Assembly (NCBI RefSeq): GCF_000813725.1
Contig: NZ_JWLD01000044.1
Location: forward strand, 1-64,000
Direction: 5' to 3'
Length of the DNA: 64,000 nt
Source of the DNA: Leisingera sp. ANG-Vp
Lineage (GTDB): Bacteria; Pseudomonadota; Alphaproteobacteria; Rhodobacterales; Rhodobacteraceae
This document shows positions 56,574 to 64,000 of the stretch, piece after piece. The stretch's first letter is position 1. Each line of letters begins with the position of its first letter. Made by a program: the position numbers and the translations under genes. A model generated the notes under the pieces. That model made no database searches, had not been told where the DNA came from, and was given only the letters and a program-made list of their open reading frames with translations.

Positions 56574-57437
56574 TTACGGCCAGGAGCGTTCGCCTTCCAG
56601 CACCTGCGCGCTTAGCTCCAGGTCCCCGGTGTTGGTGAAGTCAGGATGCGCCGTCACCATCGCGGATATCACCGCTGCGGAGCCTTCCAGGTTCTCCGAA
56701 GCAGCCTCGAACTCGGCAATGTAGCCGCGGGTGAAAGCAACGCTGGACGCGTCCTTGGCTGCCTCGCCCATATAGTGCCCGGGAACGATCCGTTCTGGGT
56801 TCAGTGCCAGGATCTGATCCAGTGTCTTGCGCCATTTTTCCCGGCTTTCCGGTGTCTGGTTGTCCGCCATCCAAACGTGCACATTCTCGTAGACCGGCAC
56901 GCCCCCCAGAACGGTCTTGGCCGAGGGCACCCACAAAAAGGTATGGGCCGGGTCATGGCCATCCAGCCCCACCACCTGCACCGGTTCGCCGTCCACCATA
57001 AGCGTGCCGCCCTGCAGAACTTCCGGAACGATTAGCTGGCGCGGCGCGTTTTCACCCAGGATCGGCCCCCAGAACTCATTCTTGAGCTCTATCGTCTTTG
57101 TGATGCCCTCCACTGTGGCCGGAGTAGCCAGGATTTTCACATCCGGGAAGCTCTCACGGATCCGGTCAACGCCGAAATAGAAGTCCGGATCCTTGTGGCT
57201 GATAAAGACCGTGGTCAAAGTCTTGCCAGTGGCCTGGATCATCTCCACCAGGTCCTCGGCGTCGTCCCGCTCGAACTGGGCGTCTACCAGGATCACTTCG
57301 CTGGGGCCTTCGATCAGCGACGAGCTCACGGCAAACAGGCCGTTCTCACCCGGGTTGTAGTCAGTGATTTTCAAGTCCGCAGCAAACGCCGCAGTTGAAA
57401 GAACGGCTGCAAGTGCCGACGAAATGAGGGTTTTCAT
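56574..57437 (-). CDS. exported metallo-beta-lactamase-fold hydrolase with altered metal motif
   Basis: A 287-residue MBL-fold protein with a signal peptide (MKTLISSALAAVLSTAAFA). The usual H-x-H-x-D-H motif reads H81-K-D83-P-D85-F87, so two of the three His are replaced. GLDGHDPAHTFLWV and RIVPGHYMGE, which normally hold further metal ligands, keep their His. The protein may bind one metal ion, use different ligands or be inactive. It overlaps no neighbour; the SDR gene lies 24 bases upstream on the same strand and may be co-transcribed. Confidence 0.85.
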   Translation of the reverse strand: MKTLISSALAAVLSTAAFAADLKITDYNPGENGLFAVSSSLIEGPSEVILVDAQFERDDAEDLVEMIQATGKTLTTVFISHKDPDFYFGVDRIRESFPDVKILATPATVEGITKTIELKNEFWGPILGENAPRQLIVPEVLQGGTLMVDGEPVQVVGLDGHDPAHTFLWVPSAKTVLGGVPVYENVHVWMADNQTPESREKWRKTLDQILALNPERIVPGHYMGEAAKDASSVAFTRGYIAEFEAASENLEGSAAVISAMVTAHPDFTNTGDLELSAQVLEGERSWP

Positions 57438-57461
57438 TGGTTCATCCTATGTATGTGAGTT

Positions 57462-58082
57462 TCAGTAAGCGGCGGTGAAAATCTGGCGGGAGTGTTTGGG
57501 GGCCTCTGCCTCATCCAGCAGCGCTACCGCGTAATCTTCGGCAGAGATCCGGCTGTTGCCTTCGGCATCAGTCAGGAGAGTGCGGCCGCCGAGACGGAAT
57601 TCGCCGGTGCGCTCACCGGGTTCGATCAGGCCTGCCGGCGCCAGAACAGTGAAATCCAGCCCGCTTTCAGAAATCTTTTCAAAGGCCAGCCGCATACCCT
57701 GTGCCTCGGCGCGGTAAAGCTCCGGCACAACATCCGCCACTGGCGAGCCATCTGGCAGATTGAGTGAGCCAGCCCCGCCAACCAGCAGCAGCCGCCGCCC
57801 CTCAAGCCCGGCGATCAAGGCATCCGCATAAGCGCTTGCTTCGGCAATTGCATCACCGCTGCTGCGCGGGCTGGCTGCAGCAATGGTTGCATCCGTTTCA
57901 GCTGCGAGCGCCGCCAGCCGCGCGGTGTCGCTGACATCCAGCTTTTCCGCCCTCAGGCCGTCGCGTGCTTCCACTTTTTCCGGGCTGCGCACGGCGGCAA
58001 TTACGTCATGCCCGCGCCTCAGCGCCTCTGCCGCAACCCGGGATCCGATCATCCCGGTGGCGCCAATAATCAGGAGCTTCAT
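57462..58082 (-). CDS. NAD(P)-dependent SDR of NmrA/YwnB type
   Basis: A 206-residue atypical short-chain dehydrogenase with the nucleotide loop GATGMIGSRVA and a following RRGHDVIAAVRSP. It has no Tyr-x3-Lys catalytic pair of classical SDRs; VLAPAGLIEPGERTGEFRLG is typical of the NmrA-like YwnB group, which bind NAD(P). Divergent from the HxlR regulator 107 bases away and probably controlled by it. It lies just upstream of the MBL-fold gene on the same strand. Confidence 0.88.
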   Translation of the reverse strand: MKLLIIGATGMIGSRVAAEALRRGHDVIAAVRSPEKVEARDGLRAEKLDVSDTARLAALAAETDATIAAASPRSSGDAIAEASAYADALIAGLEGRRLLLVGGAGSLNLPDGSPVADVVPELYRAEAQGMRLAFEKISESGLDFTVLAPAGLIEPGERTGEFRLGGRTLLTDAEGNSRISAEDYAVALLDEAEAPKHSRQIFTAAY

Positions 58083-58189
58083 TCCGCTTCCCTTTCATTC
58101 TATAGTTACCGATGAGAACCAGATAGGCGCCGCAACGATGCGCCGGAATACGCATTTCCGCGTCACATGGTTACTTGAAAGGAACCGGT

Positions 58190-58561
58190 ATGAGCCGCCG
58201 CCGCGCCATCGAATACGACTGCCCTGTCCGGGATGTTCTGGACCGCATCGGCGATGCCTGGTCGGTGCTTCTGGTGATCGAACTGGCAAAAGGCCCCTGC
58301 CGCTTCAACGCGCTGCGGCGGGTGATCGAAGGGATCTCGCAACGGATGCTCGCCGTGACCTTGCGCAACCTGGAGCGCGACGGGCTGGTCAGTCGCACCG
58401 TGCTGGACCTGTCGCCGCCGCAGGTGGAATATGCACTGACAGAGCGCGGTCACTCATTGTTCCAAACCATCCGGCAGCTGGCGAGCTGGGCAAACGAGCA
58501 TCAGCCTGGCATCCGCGCCTCCCGTACCGCCTATGACGCCGCACAAGGTGGAACCGCCTGA
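58190..58561 (+). CDS. HxlR-family transcriptional regulator
   Basis: A 123-residue winged-helix regulator. [20 protein letters not shown] is the HxlR signature with its conserved Cys, which in many members senses electrophiles or quinones. [20 protein letters not shown] is the recognition region, followed by the [20 protein letters not shown] wing. AAAGGA lies 6 bases before the ATG at 58190. It is divergent from the SDR gene. Confidence 0.92.
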   Translation: MSRRRAIEYDCPVRDVLDRIGDAWSVLLVIELAKGPCRFNALRRVIEGISQRMLAVTLRNLERDGLVSRTVLDLSPPQVEYALTERGHSLFQTIRQLASWANEHQPGIRASRTAYDAAQGGTA

Positions 58562-58635
58562 ACTCACTGAACTGCACAGGTTCTGTTCGCAAACACCTGA
58601 TTGCACTGCCCTGCCATGCCGGGAAAAATGGCGCC

Positions 58636-58974
58636 ATGAAACAAACTGACAGCATCACCGGCTACCACAGCCACATCTATTTCGACGAAAACTCCGTCGA
58701 ACAGGCCCGCACCCTGTGCCAGCAGGCGGCGGAGCGCTTTGGCGTCCAGATGGGCCGCATGCATGAGAAGAATGTCGGCCCGCACCCGAAATGGTCCTGC
58801 CAGCTGGCCGCTACTCCAGAACAATTTGCCAGACTGCTGCCCTGGCTGGCGCTGAACCGGAACGGGCTGGTCGTTTTTGCCCACCCCGAAAGCGGCGACG
58901 ATCTGGCAGATCACCGTGACCACGCAATCTGGCTTGGCACCGGGCTGGACCTGGATCTCTCCATCTTCAATTGA
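58636..58974 (+). CDS. DOPA 4,5-dioxygenase family protein
   Basis: A 112-residue protein of the DOPA dioxygenase-like family. ITGYHSHIYFDENSVEQA carries the H-x-H metal pair, NVGPHPKWSCQLAAT and VVFAHPESGDDLADHRDHA complete the family pattern. Members add oxygen across a catechol ring; the bacterial substrate is mostly unknown. It lies in the group bounded by the two ABM proteins. Confidence 0.88.
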   Translation: MKQTDSITGYHSHIYFDENSVEQARTLCQQAAERFGVQMGRMHEKNVGPHPKWSCQLAATPEQFARLLPWLALNRNGLVVFAHPESGDDLADHRDHAIWLGTGLDLDLSIFN

Positions 58975-59048
58975 CCAAAGCGTAAATTTACCGGAAATTG
59001 CCATTTCAATGGCAGGCTGCAGCCGACAGCAGAATACCGGAGCACATC

Positions 59049-59336
59049 TTGAAGGAATGCGTGATCATCATCCTCCAGCCTCTGCCGGGGAAATTTGACG
59101 CGCTGGCGGCGCTGGTCAAAGAAATGACAGAACAAGTCTGCACCCAGCCGGGCAACTTGCAGGCAGAGGTCTTGCTGGCGCCTGCACGCAACGAGATTGC
59201 GGTGTTTCAGCGCTGGAGCAGCGCCGAGGCGTTCAGCGAATATCTGATATGGCGTTCCAAACAGGAGGATCTCCAGCAGGTTTATGATTTGTCCGCGAAT
59301 GAGCCCGATTTCAAAAGCTTCACACTCTGCACGTAA
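59049..59336 (+). CDS. ABM-type small protein, copy 2
   Basis: A 95-residue ABM-fold protein starting with TTG. GGAG lies 6 bases before this codon, and the first residues then align with copy 1 at 56251 (M/L-K-E). EIAVFQRWSSAEAFSEYLIWR and DFKSFTL are shared features. An upstream ATG at 58998 gives an extra non-matching lead and is rejected. The terminal residues differ (LCT end). It probably arose by duplication with copy 1 or a shared source. Confidence 0.75.
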   Translation: MKECVIIILQPLPGKFDALAALVKEMTEQVCTQPGNLQAEVLLAPARNEIAVFQRWSSAEAFSEYLIWRSKQEDLQQVYDLSANEPDFKSFTLCT

Positions 59337-59472
59337 AAATAACGCACCGTTATTAGCTGCAGGATTTTGAACTCTCCCGGAAGAGTAGAGACAATTTAAA
59401 ATACATTCTCTATAAGTAGCGAAGTTCGACTTTTTTCGATTCTGACATAGCAATACTTAAAGGGAATTCGAT

Positions 59473-61407
59473 ATGCGCGCGCATACTCTCGCTGGCTTCC
59501 GTACTGTGTTTCAAGTGACTGAGTCCGGTGAAGGATCCACAGTGATCATCGAACCGGCCTCGCTCGACATCGTGACAAGAGACGGCGTTGACGGTTTTAC
59601 CTACACTCTTATGCCTGGCGAACACCCTGAAGACGATCCCGTCGCGGAAATCGACGTGGACGCGCTTGGCGCCCGTCTCAATGGAACTGACCTGGACGGC
59701 GACACCGAGGTGAACACCACAATTCTTCAGGTTTCCTGGACTGAAGACGGAGTCTCCAAATCCGGCACCTTCCTGCTCATGGAAACTGAACCGGCGGAGC
59801 ACCCGCTATGGGGCTCTTCCGCAGATATGAGCGTCTTCGTTTTGGATGGCGACCACCCGCCGCAGTTTGGAACACTGGCCGAATGGGACGCCTGGATCGA
59901 ATCCGTGACGGTTGCTGAACCTACGGGCGACGTAGCGCCCGGCCAGTTCATCACCTTTGATGACGCCGGCGGAACAACTTTTCGGGCGCACTTGGGCACC
60001 GATGGCGACGATAATCTCACCGGCAGCGGCAAACGTAACTTCCTGGATGGCGGCGACGGCAACGATACCCTGAACGGCAGCAACGGCCGTGACCGTCTGT
60101 TCGGCGGTGACGGTGACGACTCCCTGACCGGCGGCGCCGGAAATGACTGGCTCGATCCCGGCGACAACTCCTTCTGGGATCAGGTGCGGGCCGGCACAGG
60201 CAGAGATACCATTTCTCTCAGCAGCATCGAGGAAGGCTTCGTCGATATCTACCACGATGACCTCGACCAGGGCATTGTGGCCCGTATCGATGGCGATGCA
60301 AATACTGCGGTCATTGACAAGGGCAGCAACGGCCGGACGGAGATCATCGACATCGCCAAGCCCATGTACGCCGGTTGGAATACGAACACTGGCGGGCTGG
60401 GCCTCTGGGGCACGGATCATGACGACCGGTTTTTCGTCAACGCGCTTGACGACGGCTGGATGAACCTTGTCGGCGGCGCCGGCAACGATGTGTTTTTTCT
60501 TGAAGACTCAAATGACCACATCCGGCTGTCTTACAACCTTGGTGCCACAACAGGTATCCGCGCGAATCTGGAAAAGGGCGTGGTGTACAACGACGGCCAG
60601 GGCGGCCGCGACAGGATCGAAGGCGATGTGTTTGAATTCCGCGCCAGCGACCTGGACGACCGGATCATCGGCTCCAGCGGCAATGACCGTTTCATCACCT
60701 AGCGCGGCGACGACACCGTGAATGGCGGCGACGGCACTGACTTGATCCGCTACGACCGCAGCGGTGTAGATGCAGTCCGCGTCGACCTGGACAGAGGTTT
60801 TGCCGAAGGCACCTGGGGCGGGGAAGACTTCCGTGACAAGCTGATCAGCATTGAAAACGTGCGCGGCTCGCGTGACGGCGACGACACCATCCACGGCAGC
60901 GATGCAGGAAACCAGATTCAAGGCCGCGGCGGCAACGACAGGCTTTTCGGGCACGGCGGCAACGACTCTCTGTTCGGCGAAGATGGCGATGACCATGTTT
61001 TCGGCGGCGACGGCAGTGACAACCTGCTAGGCGGCGAAGGCAATGACCGGATGCTTGGCGGAAATGAAAATGACTCTCTTTGGGGACACAATGGCGACGA
61101 CAAGCTGTTTGGTGACGCAGGAGACGACTATCTGGACGGCGGCACTGGCAACGACACGCTGACCGGCGGTGAGGGCTTTGACTCATTTGTGTTCAATGGC
61201 GGCAACGACCGGATCACCGACTATGCTTCCGAGAGTATCACAATCGACAGCGAGTTGCTTGGCGGGCAGGCCAATGCCCAGTCCGCCGTAGACGGCGCTG
61301 AAATCGTAGACGGAAGCATTGTTGTGGACTTTGGCGGCGGCAACAGCCTTAGGCTGCTGAACTATGACGATTTGGATCAATTCTGGGCCACAACTTTCGT
61401 TCTCTAA
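59473..61407 (+). pseudogene. RTX protein gene interrupted by an amber codon
   Basis: One frame of 644 codons broken by TAG at 60700-60702; the frame continues without shift (GNDRFIT-stop-RGDDTVNGGDG) to 61407. Residues 1-170 form a non-RTX N-terminal domain I cannot name (for example VDALGARLNGTDLDGDTEVN). RTX repeats run around residues 175-225 and again at about 470-570. The C-terminus (DSFVFNGGNDRITDYASES then a final hydrophobic strand) looks like a type I secretion signal. As written, the first product lacks that signal and would not be exported. The mutation is either recent or a sequencing artefact, since both halves remain open. Confidence 0.82.
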
Positions 61408-61420
61408 TAGAAAAACACAA

Positions 61421-61450
61421 AAGAGCGCCGGAAACGGCGCTCTTTTTCTT
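61421..61450. terminator. bidirectional terminator after RTX gene
   Basis: AAGAGCGCCG-GAAA-CGGCGCTCTT followed by TTTCTTTTTT; a GNRA loop. On the minus strand an A/T-rich stretch also follows, so it can serve ccmG. Confidence 0.9.
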
Positions 61451-61472
61451 TTTTCCGCTATGCCCTTGGAAG

Positions 61473-62012
61473 TTACTGGCTGGCCGCCTTCTCCATCGCC
61501 GGGCGCAATGTGCTTTCGATCACCCGCTGGGTCACCGGGCCCGCAAACCGCAGCACGATCTTGCCGTCCCCATCGACCACGTAGGTTTCCGGTACACCGT
61601 ACAGCCCCCAATCCAGCGCCATGCGGCCGCGCTCGTCCCGTCCGATGGCCGCATAAGGGTCTCCCAGCTCGTTCAGGAAGGCCTCGGCATTGTCCAGCTG
61701 ATCCTTATAGTTGACGCCATAGACCGGGATGCCTTCCTGGGATAGTGCTTCCAGGTTCGGATGCTCGGCCCGGCAGGGGGCGCACCAGCTGGCCCAGTAG
61801 TTCACCAGTTTCACATTGCCGTCCCGCAGAGTCTCGTCTGAGAACATCTCCTTGCCGGGAAATTCGTCCAGCACCACCGGCGGCGCGGGCTGGCCTTCGC
61901 GGGCCGAAGGCAGGCTGTCGGGATCCTCGCGGAACATGCCCACGAGTGCCAGTCCGACAAAGCCTGCAAAGACCACAACCGGAACCGCCATCAGCGGAGA
62001 TACTTTAGCCAT
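61473..62012 (-). CDS. ccmG: thiol:disulfide interchange protein CcmG (DsbE)
   Basis: A 179-residue membrane-anchored thioredoxin-like protein that keeps apocytochrome c cysteines reduced for haem attachment. N-terminal anchor VPVVVFAGFVGLALVGMF, active site WASWCAPCRAEHP and YGVPETYVVDGDG with the cis-Pro are all standard. Start overlaps the ccmD stop by 8 bases. Last gene of the ccm unit in view. Confidence 0.96.
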   Translation of the reverse strand: MAKVSPLMAVPVVVFAGFVGLALVGMFREDPDSLPSAREGQPAPPVVLDEFPGKEMFSDETLRDGNVKLVNYWASWCAPCRAEHPNLEALSQEGIPVYGVNYKDQLDNAEAFLNELGDPYAAIGRDERGRMALDWGLYGVPETYVVDGDGKIVLRFAGPVTQRVIESTLRPAMEKAASQ

Positions 62013-62160
62013 TGCGCTTCATCCGCGTTTCCAGGGTTTCCATTTCCCGGCGCACCTTTCGGCCGCGCCAGATCGTCAGCACCACCAGCGCCGCCAGCAG
62101 CACCAGCGAAGCGCCATAGGCCGACAGCACCGTATCGGCGTATTTTCCAAGATCGGGCAT
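62005..62160 (-). CDS. ccmD: haem exporter protein CcmD
   Basis: A 51-residue single-span protein (MPDLGKYADTVLSAYGASL start, hydrophobic VLLAALVVLTIW, basic C-terminus RGRKVRREMETLETRMKRNG). CcmD helps release haem-CcmE from CcmABC. Its ATG overlaps the ccmC stop and its end overlaps ccmG. Identified from size, topology and position. Confidence 0.93.
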   Translation of the reverse strand: MPDLGKYADTVLSAYGASLVLLAALVVLTIWRGRKVRREMETLETRMKRNG

Positions 62161-62891
62161 CAGGCCTCCAGCCGTTCGCGCGCCATCAGTGCCTTGATGC
62201 GGCGGGCGCGGATTTCAGTTCCGGTGCGGTAGAGCACCAGGGCGAGGAACAGCAGAACAAACCCTGCCATGCAGACGTACAGCGGCGAGGAGAAGGCATC
62301 GTGGACGTTCTCCTTCTCATCCAGGGACAGCGACGCCCCCTGATGCAGCCCCTGGTTCCAGAAGTTCACCGCATAGCGGCTGAGGACGGCAAAGACCGAG
62401 CCCACCAGGCAAAGGATCGACGTCAGATCCGCAGCGGTGTCCGGGTTATCGATCGCCTCCCACAGGGCGATGTAGCCGAGATAGAACAGGAACAGCACCA
62501 GGAAGGACGTCAGCCGCGGGTCCCAGGCCCACCAGGTGCCCCACATCGGCTGGCCCCAGATCGCCCCGGTGATCAGCGCAATCACCGTCATGACCACGCC
62601 CACAGGTGCCGCTGCACGGGCGGCCAGGGCGCTGACATGATGGCGGCGGATGACCCAGATCAGCGAGGCGACCAGCATCATGAACCAGGCATTGATCGCC
62701 ATCAAAGCGGACGGCACATGCAGGAAGATGATCTTGACGGTAGAGCCTTGGCGGAAATCATCAGGCGTGAAGAAGAACCCCCAGATCAGGCCCGCGGAAA
62801 TCAGCACCGCAGAGCTGACCCACAAGGCCGGCATCACCTTTTCGGAGGTGGCCAGAAACTTCTTCGGGTTGGCGTATTCCCAGATCGACAT
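62160..62891 (-). CDS. ccmC: haem exporter protein CcmC
   Basis: A 243-residue membrane protein that loads haem onto CcmE. It has six hydrophobic segments and the periplasmic tryptophan-rich WWAWDPRLTSFLVLFLFY (WWD domain) with conserved His residues on both sides, as in AINAWF- and NFWNQGLHQG-type loops. It overlaps ccmD by a shared ATGA. The window shows it between ccmB and ccmD in the usual order. Confidence 0.96.
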   Translation of the reverse strand: MSIWEYANPKKFLATSEKVMPALWVSSAVLISAGLIWGFFFTPDDFRQGSTVKIIFLHVPSALMAINAWFMMLVASLIWVIRRHHVSALAARAAAPVGVVMTVIALITGAIWGQPMWGTWWAWDPRLTSFLVLFLFYLGYIALWEAIDNPDTAADLTSILCLVGSVFAVLSRYAVNFWNQGLHQGASLSLDEKENVHDAFSSPLYVCMAGFVLLFLALVLYRTGTEIRARRIKALMARERLEA

Positions 62892-62946
62892 GGTGGCTAT
62901 TTAGCTCTTGTTCTCGGGTTTCTCAATTCACGGGCGCGGCATCGTG

Positions 62947-63603
62947 TCAGCGCAAATTGACGCGCAGGACGGCGGCGCTGGCAAAGGGCAGCAGGGCGAT
63001 GGAGGCGGCGGAGATTCCGGCCAGCAGCAGGAGCGGCGTCTGCACCGCCATGCCCTCAGCACCGCGGCGGGCAACTTCGGAGCCGAAGATCAGTGTCGGC
63101 ACATACAGCGGCATCACCAGGAGCGACATCAGCAGGCCGCCGCGTTTCAGGCCCACAGTCAGCGCCGCGCCGAAGGTGCCAATGACGGACAGCGCAGGCG
63201 TGCCCAGCAGCAGCGAGATCACAAGCCACTGAAAACCCTGCAAAGGCAGGTTCAGAAGGACTCCCAGCACCGGTGCTGCCATTACCAGCGGAAGCCCCGT
63301 AGTGATCCAATGGGCCAGCGCCTTGATCGTCACGGTGCTTTCCAAAGGCAGCGGTGCGGTGGCCAGAAGATCCAGCGAGCCGTCCTCCCAATCCAGCGCC
63401 AGCAGCCGGTCCAATGACAGCAGGCAGGCCAGCAAAGCGCCCAGCCACAGCACACCCGGTGCAATGCGGGCCAGCAGCTCGGACTGCGGGCCAACAGAGA
63501 ACGGCACCATGACGGTCACGATAAGAAAGAACGCAAGTCCCAGGCCAAAGCCGCCGCCCGCCCGTAAGGCCAGCTTCAGATCCCGCAGCAGAAGCGCAAT
63601 CAC
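62947..63603 (-). CDS. ccmB: haem exporter protein CcmB
   Basis: A 218-residue membrane component of the CcmAB ABC complex. Six hydrophobic helices; [26 protein letters not shown] and [18 protein letters not shown] are family signatures. It starts with GTG that overlaps the ccmA stop. A 55-base gap follows before ccmC. Confidence 0.95.
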   Translation of the reverse strand: MIALLLRDLKLALRAGGGFGLGLAFFLIVTVMVPFSVGPQSELLARIAPGVLWLGALLACLLSLDRLLALDWEDGSLDLLATAPLPLESTVTIKALAHWITTGLPLVMAAPVLGVLLNLPLQGFQWLVISLLLGTPALSVIGTFGAALTVGLKRGGLLMSLLVMPLYVPTLIFGSEVARRGAEGMAVQTPLLLLAGISAASIALLPFASAAVLRVNLR

Positions 63604-64000
63604 AGGAAGCCTCCATCGAAATCGTCGATCTCAGGCGGCTTGGCCTTGAATGGACCAACGTCCAGCACCTCAGCCTCCAGCCCCAGATCGATATGGGTGG
63701 CAATCAGCGCCGAGCCGCCCTGCCCCAGATGCGCCCGCACGGCCTCTGCAAACATCGCTACCGAAGTCTTGTCGAGGCTCACAGTCGGCTCGTCCATGAT
63801 CCAGATCGGACGGCCGGTAACCAGCATCCGGCTGAGGCCCAGGCGGCGTTTCTGCCCTGCTGACAATGCCCCTGCCTGGCGGTCCCGCAAAGCCTGCAGA
63901 TCAAACCCGTCCAGCGCCTGCTCAATACCGTTGCGGCCAAAGACGCTGGCCCAGAAAATCAGGTTCTCCGCCACAGTCAGCGTCGGCTTCAGCCCGTCGG
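63600..64000 (-). CDS. ccmA: haem exporter ATP-binding protein CcmA (5' end cut)
   Basis: The last 132 codons of an ABC ATPase, continuing past the right edge of the window. The signature [15 protein letters not shown], Walker [13 protein letters not shown] and the H-loop ATHIDLGLE are present; Walker A lies outside. [13 protein letters not shown] is typical for CcmA. It energises haem-CcmE release with CcmBCD. Confidence 0.94.
   Translation of the reverse strand, partial: DGLKPTLTVAENLIFWASVFGRNGIEQALDGFDLQALRDRQAGALSAGQKRRLGLSRMLVTGRPIWIMDEPTVSLDKTSVAMFAEAVRAHLGQGGSALIATHIDLGLEAEVLDVGPFKAKPPEIDDFDGGFL

Overview
The window reads as chromosome of a marine alphaproteobacterium of the Rhodobacterales, Roseobacter group (Leisingera/Phaeobacter/Ruegeria-like; the genus cannot be fixed from this sequence alone). 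The case rests on a GC-rich genome with dense coding, the head genes of a gene transfer agent (GTA), a DMSP lyase of the DddP type with all its metal ligands, a fabD-fabG-acpP-fabF locus, a glnB-glnA pair, a ccm haem-export operon, RTX proteins and a Hint-like protein.

Layout. 1-5.3 kb (minus strand): GTA genes from small terminase to major capsid, with a promoter and a hairpin ahead of the first gene and a terminator-like element inside the cluster. 5.4-8.1 kb: a secreted SnoaL-like protein with a divergent LysR regulator, then mltG. 8.1-14.3 kb: fatty-acid synthesis genes, with a HisA-like TIM barrel and a PilZ protein between acpP and fabF. 14.5-18 kb: a cytochrome b561-YceI fusion, a His-rich exported protein and a free-standing YceI. 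18.3-19.5 kb: rpsF-rpsR-rplI behind a structured leader. 20-25.5 kb: a B12-dependent mutase-like protein, a lytic transglycosylase lipoprotein, a two-gene membrane unit and trigger factor. 25.7-32.8 kb: a porin, then an accessory zone with a decayed IS5-family transposase, a large glycosidase-RTX protein, and a broken phage YqaJ/integrase remnant next to tRNA-Leu(UAG). 33-41 kb: a Hint-like protein, a split NAD(P)HX repair pair, glnB-glnA, a TPR-sulfotransferase, an Hsp70-like protein and a murein transglycosylase. 41.5-55 kb: an oxidative demethylase-like protein and dddP, Nudix, hydrolase-OsmC, purB, fliG, an acyltransferase and acnA. 55-59.4 kb: a small oxidoreductase group bounded by two paralogous ABM-type proteins. 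59.5-61.4 kb: an RTX gene cut by an in-frame amber codon. 61.5-64 kb: ccmG-D-C-B-A, with ccmA cut by the window edge.

How it fits together. Most genes are housekeeping: lipid and purine synthesis, nitrogen sensing, TCA cycle, translation, cytochrome c maturation. On this sit GTA production and DMSP cleavage, both typical of Roseobacter. The parts that stand out are the transcription signals in the GTA cluster, the glycosidase-RTX fusion beside mobile-element debris, several genes broken by single in-frame stops, paralogues whose catalytic residues are replaced (HisA-like, Hint, metallo-hydrolase), and an intrinsic terminator upstream of fabF with no gene in front of it.
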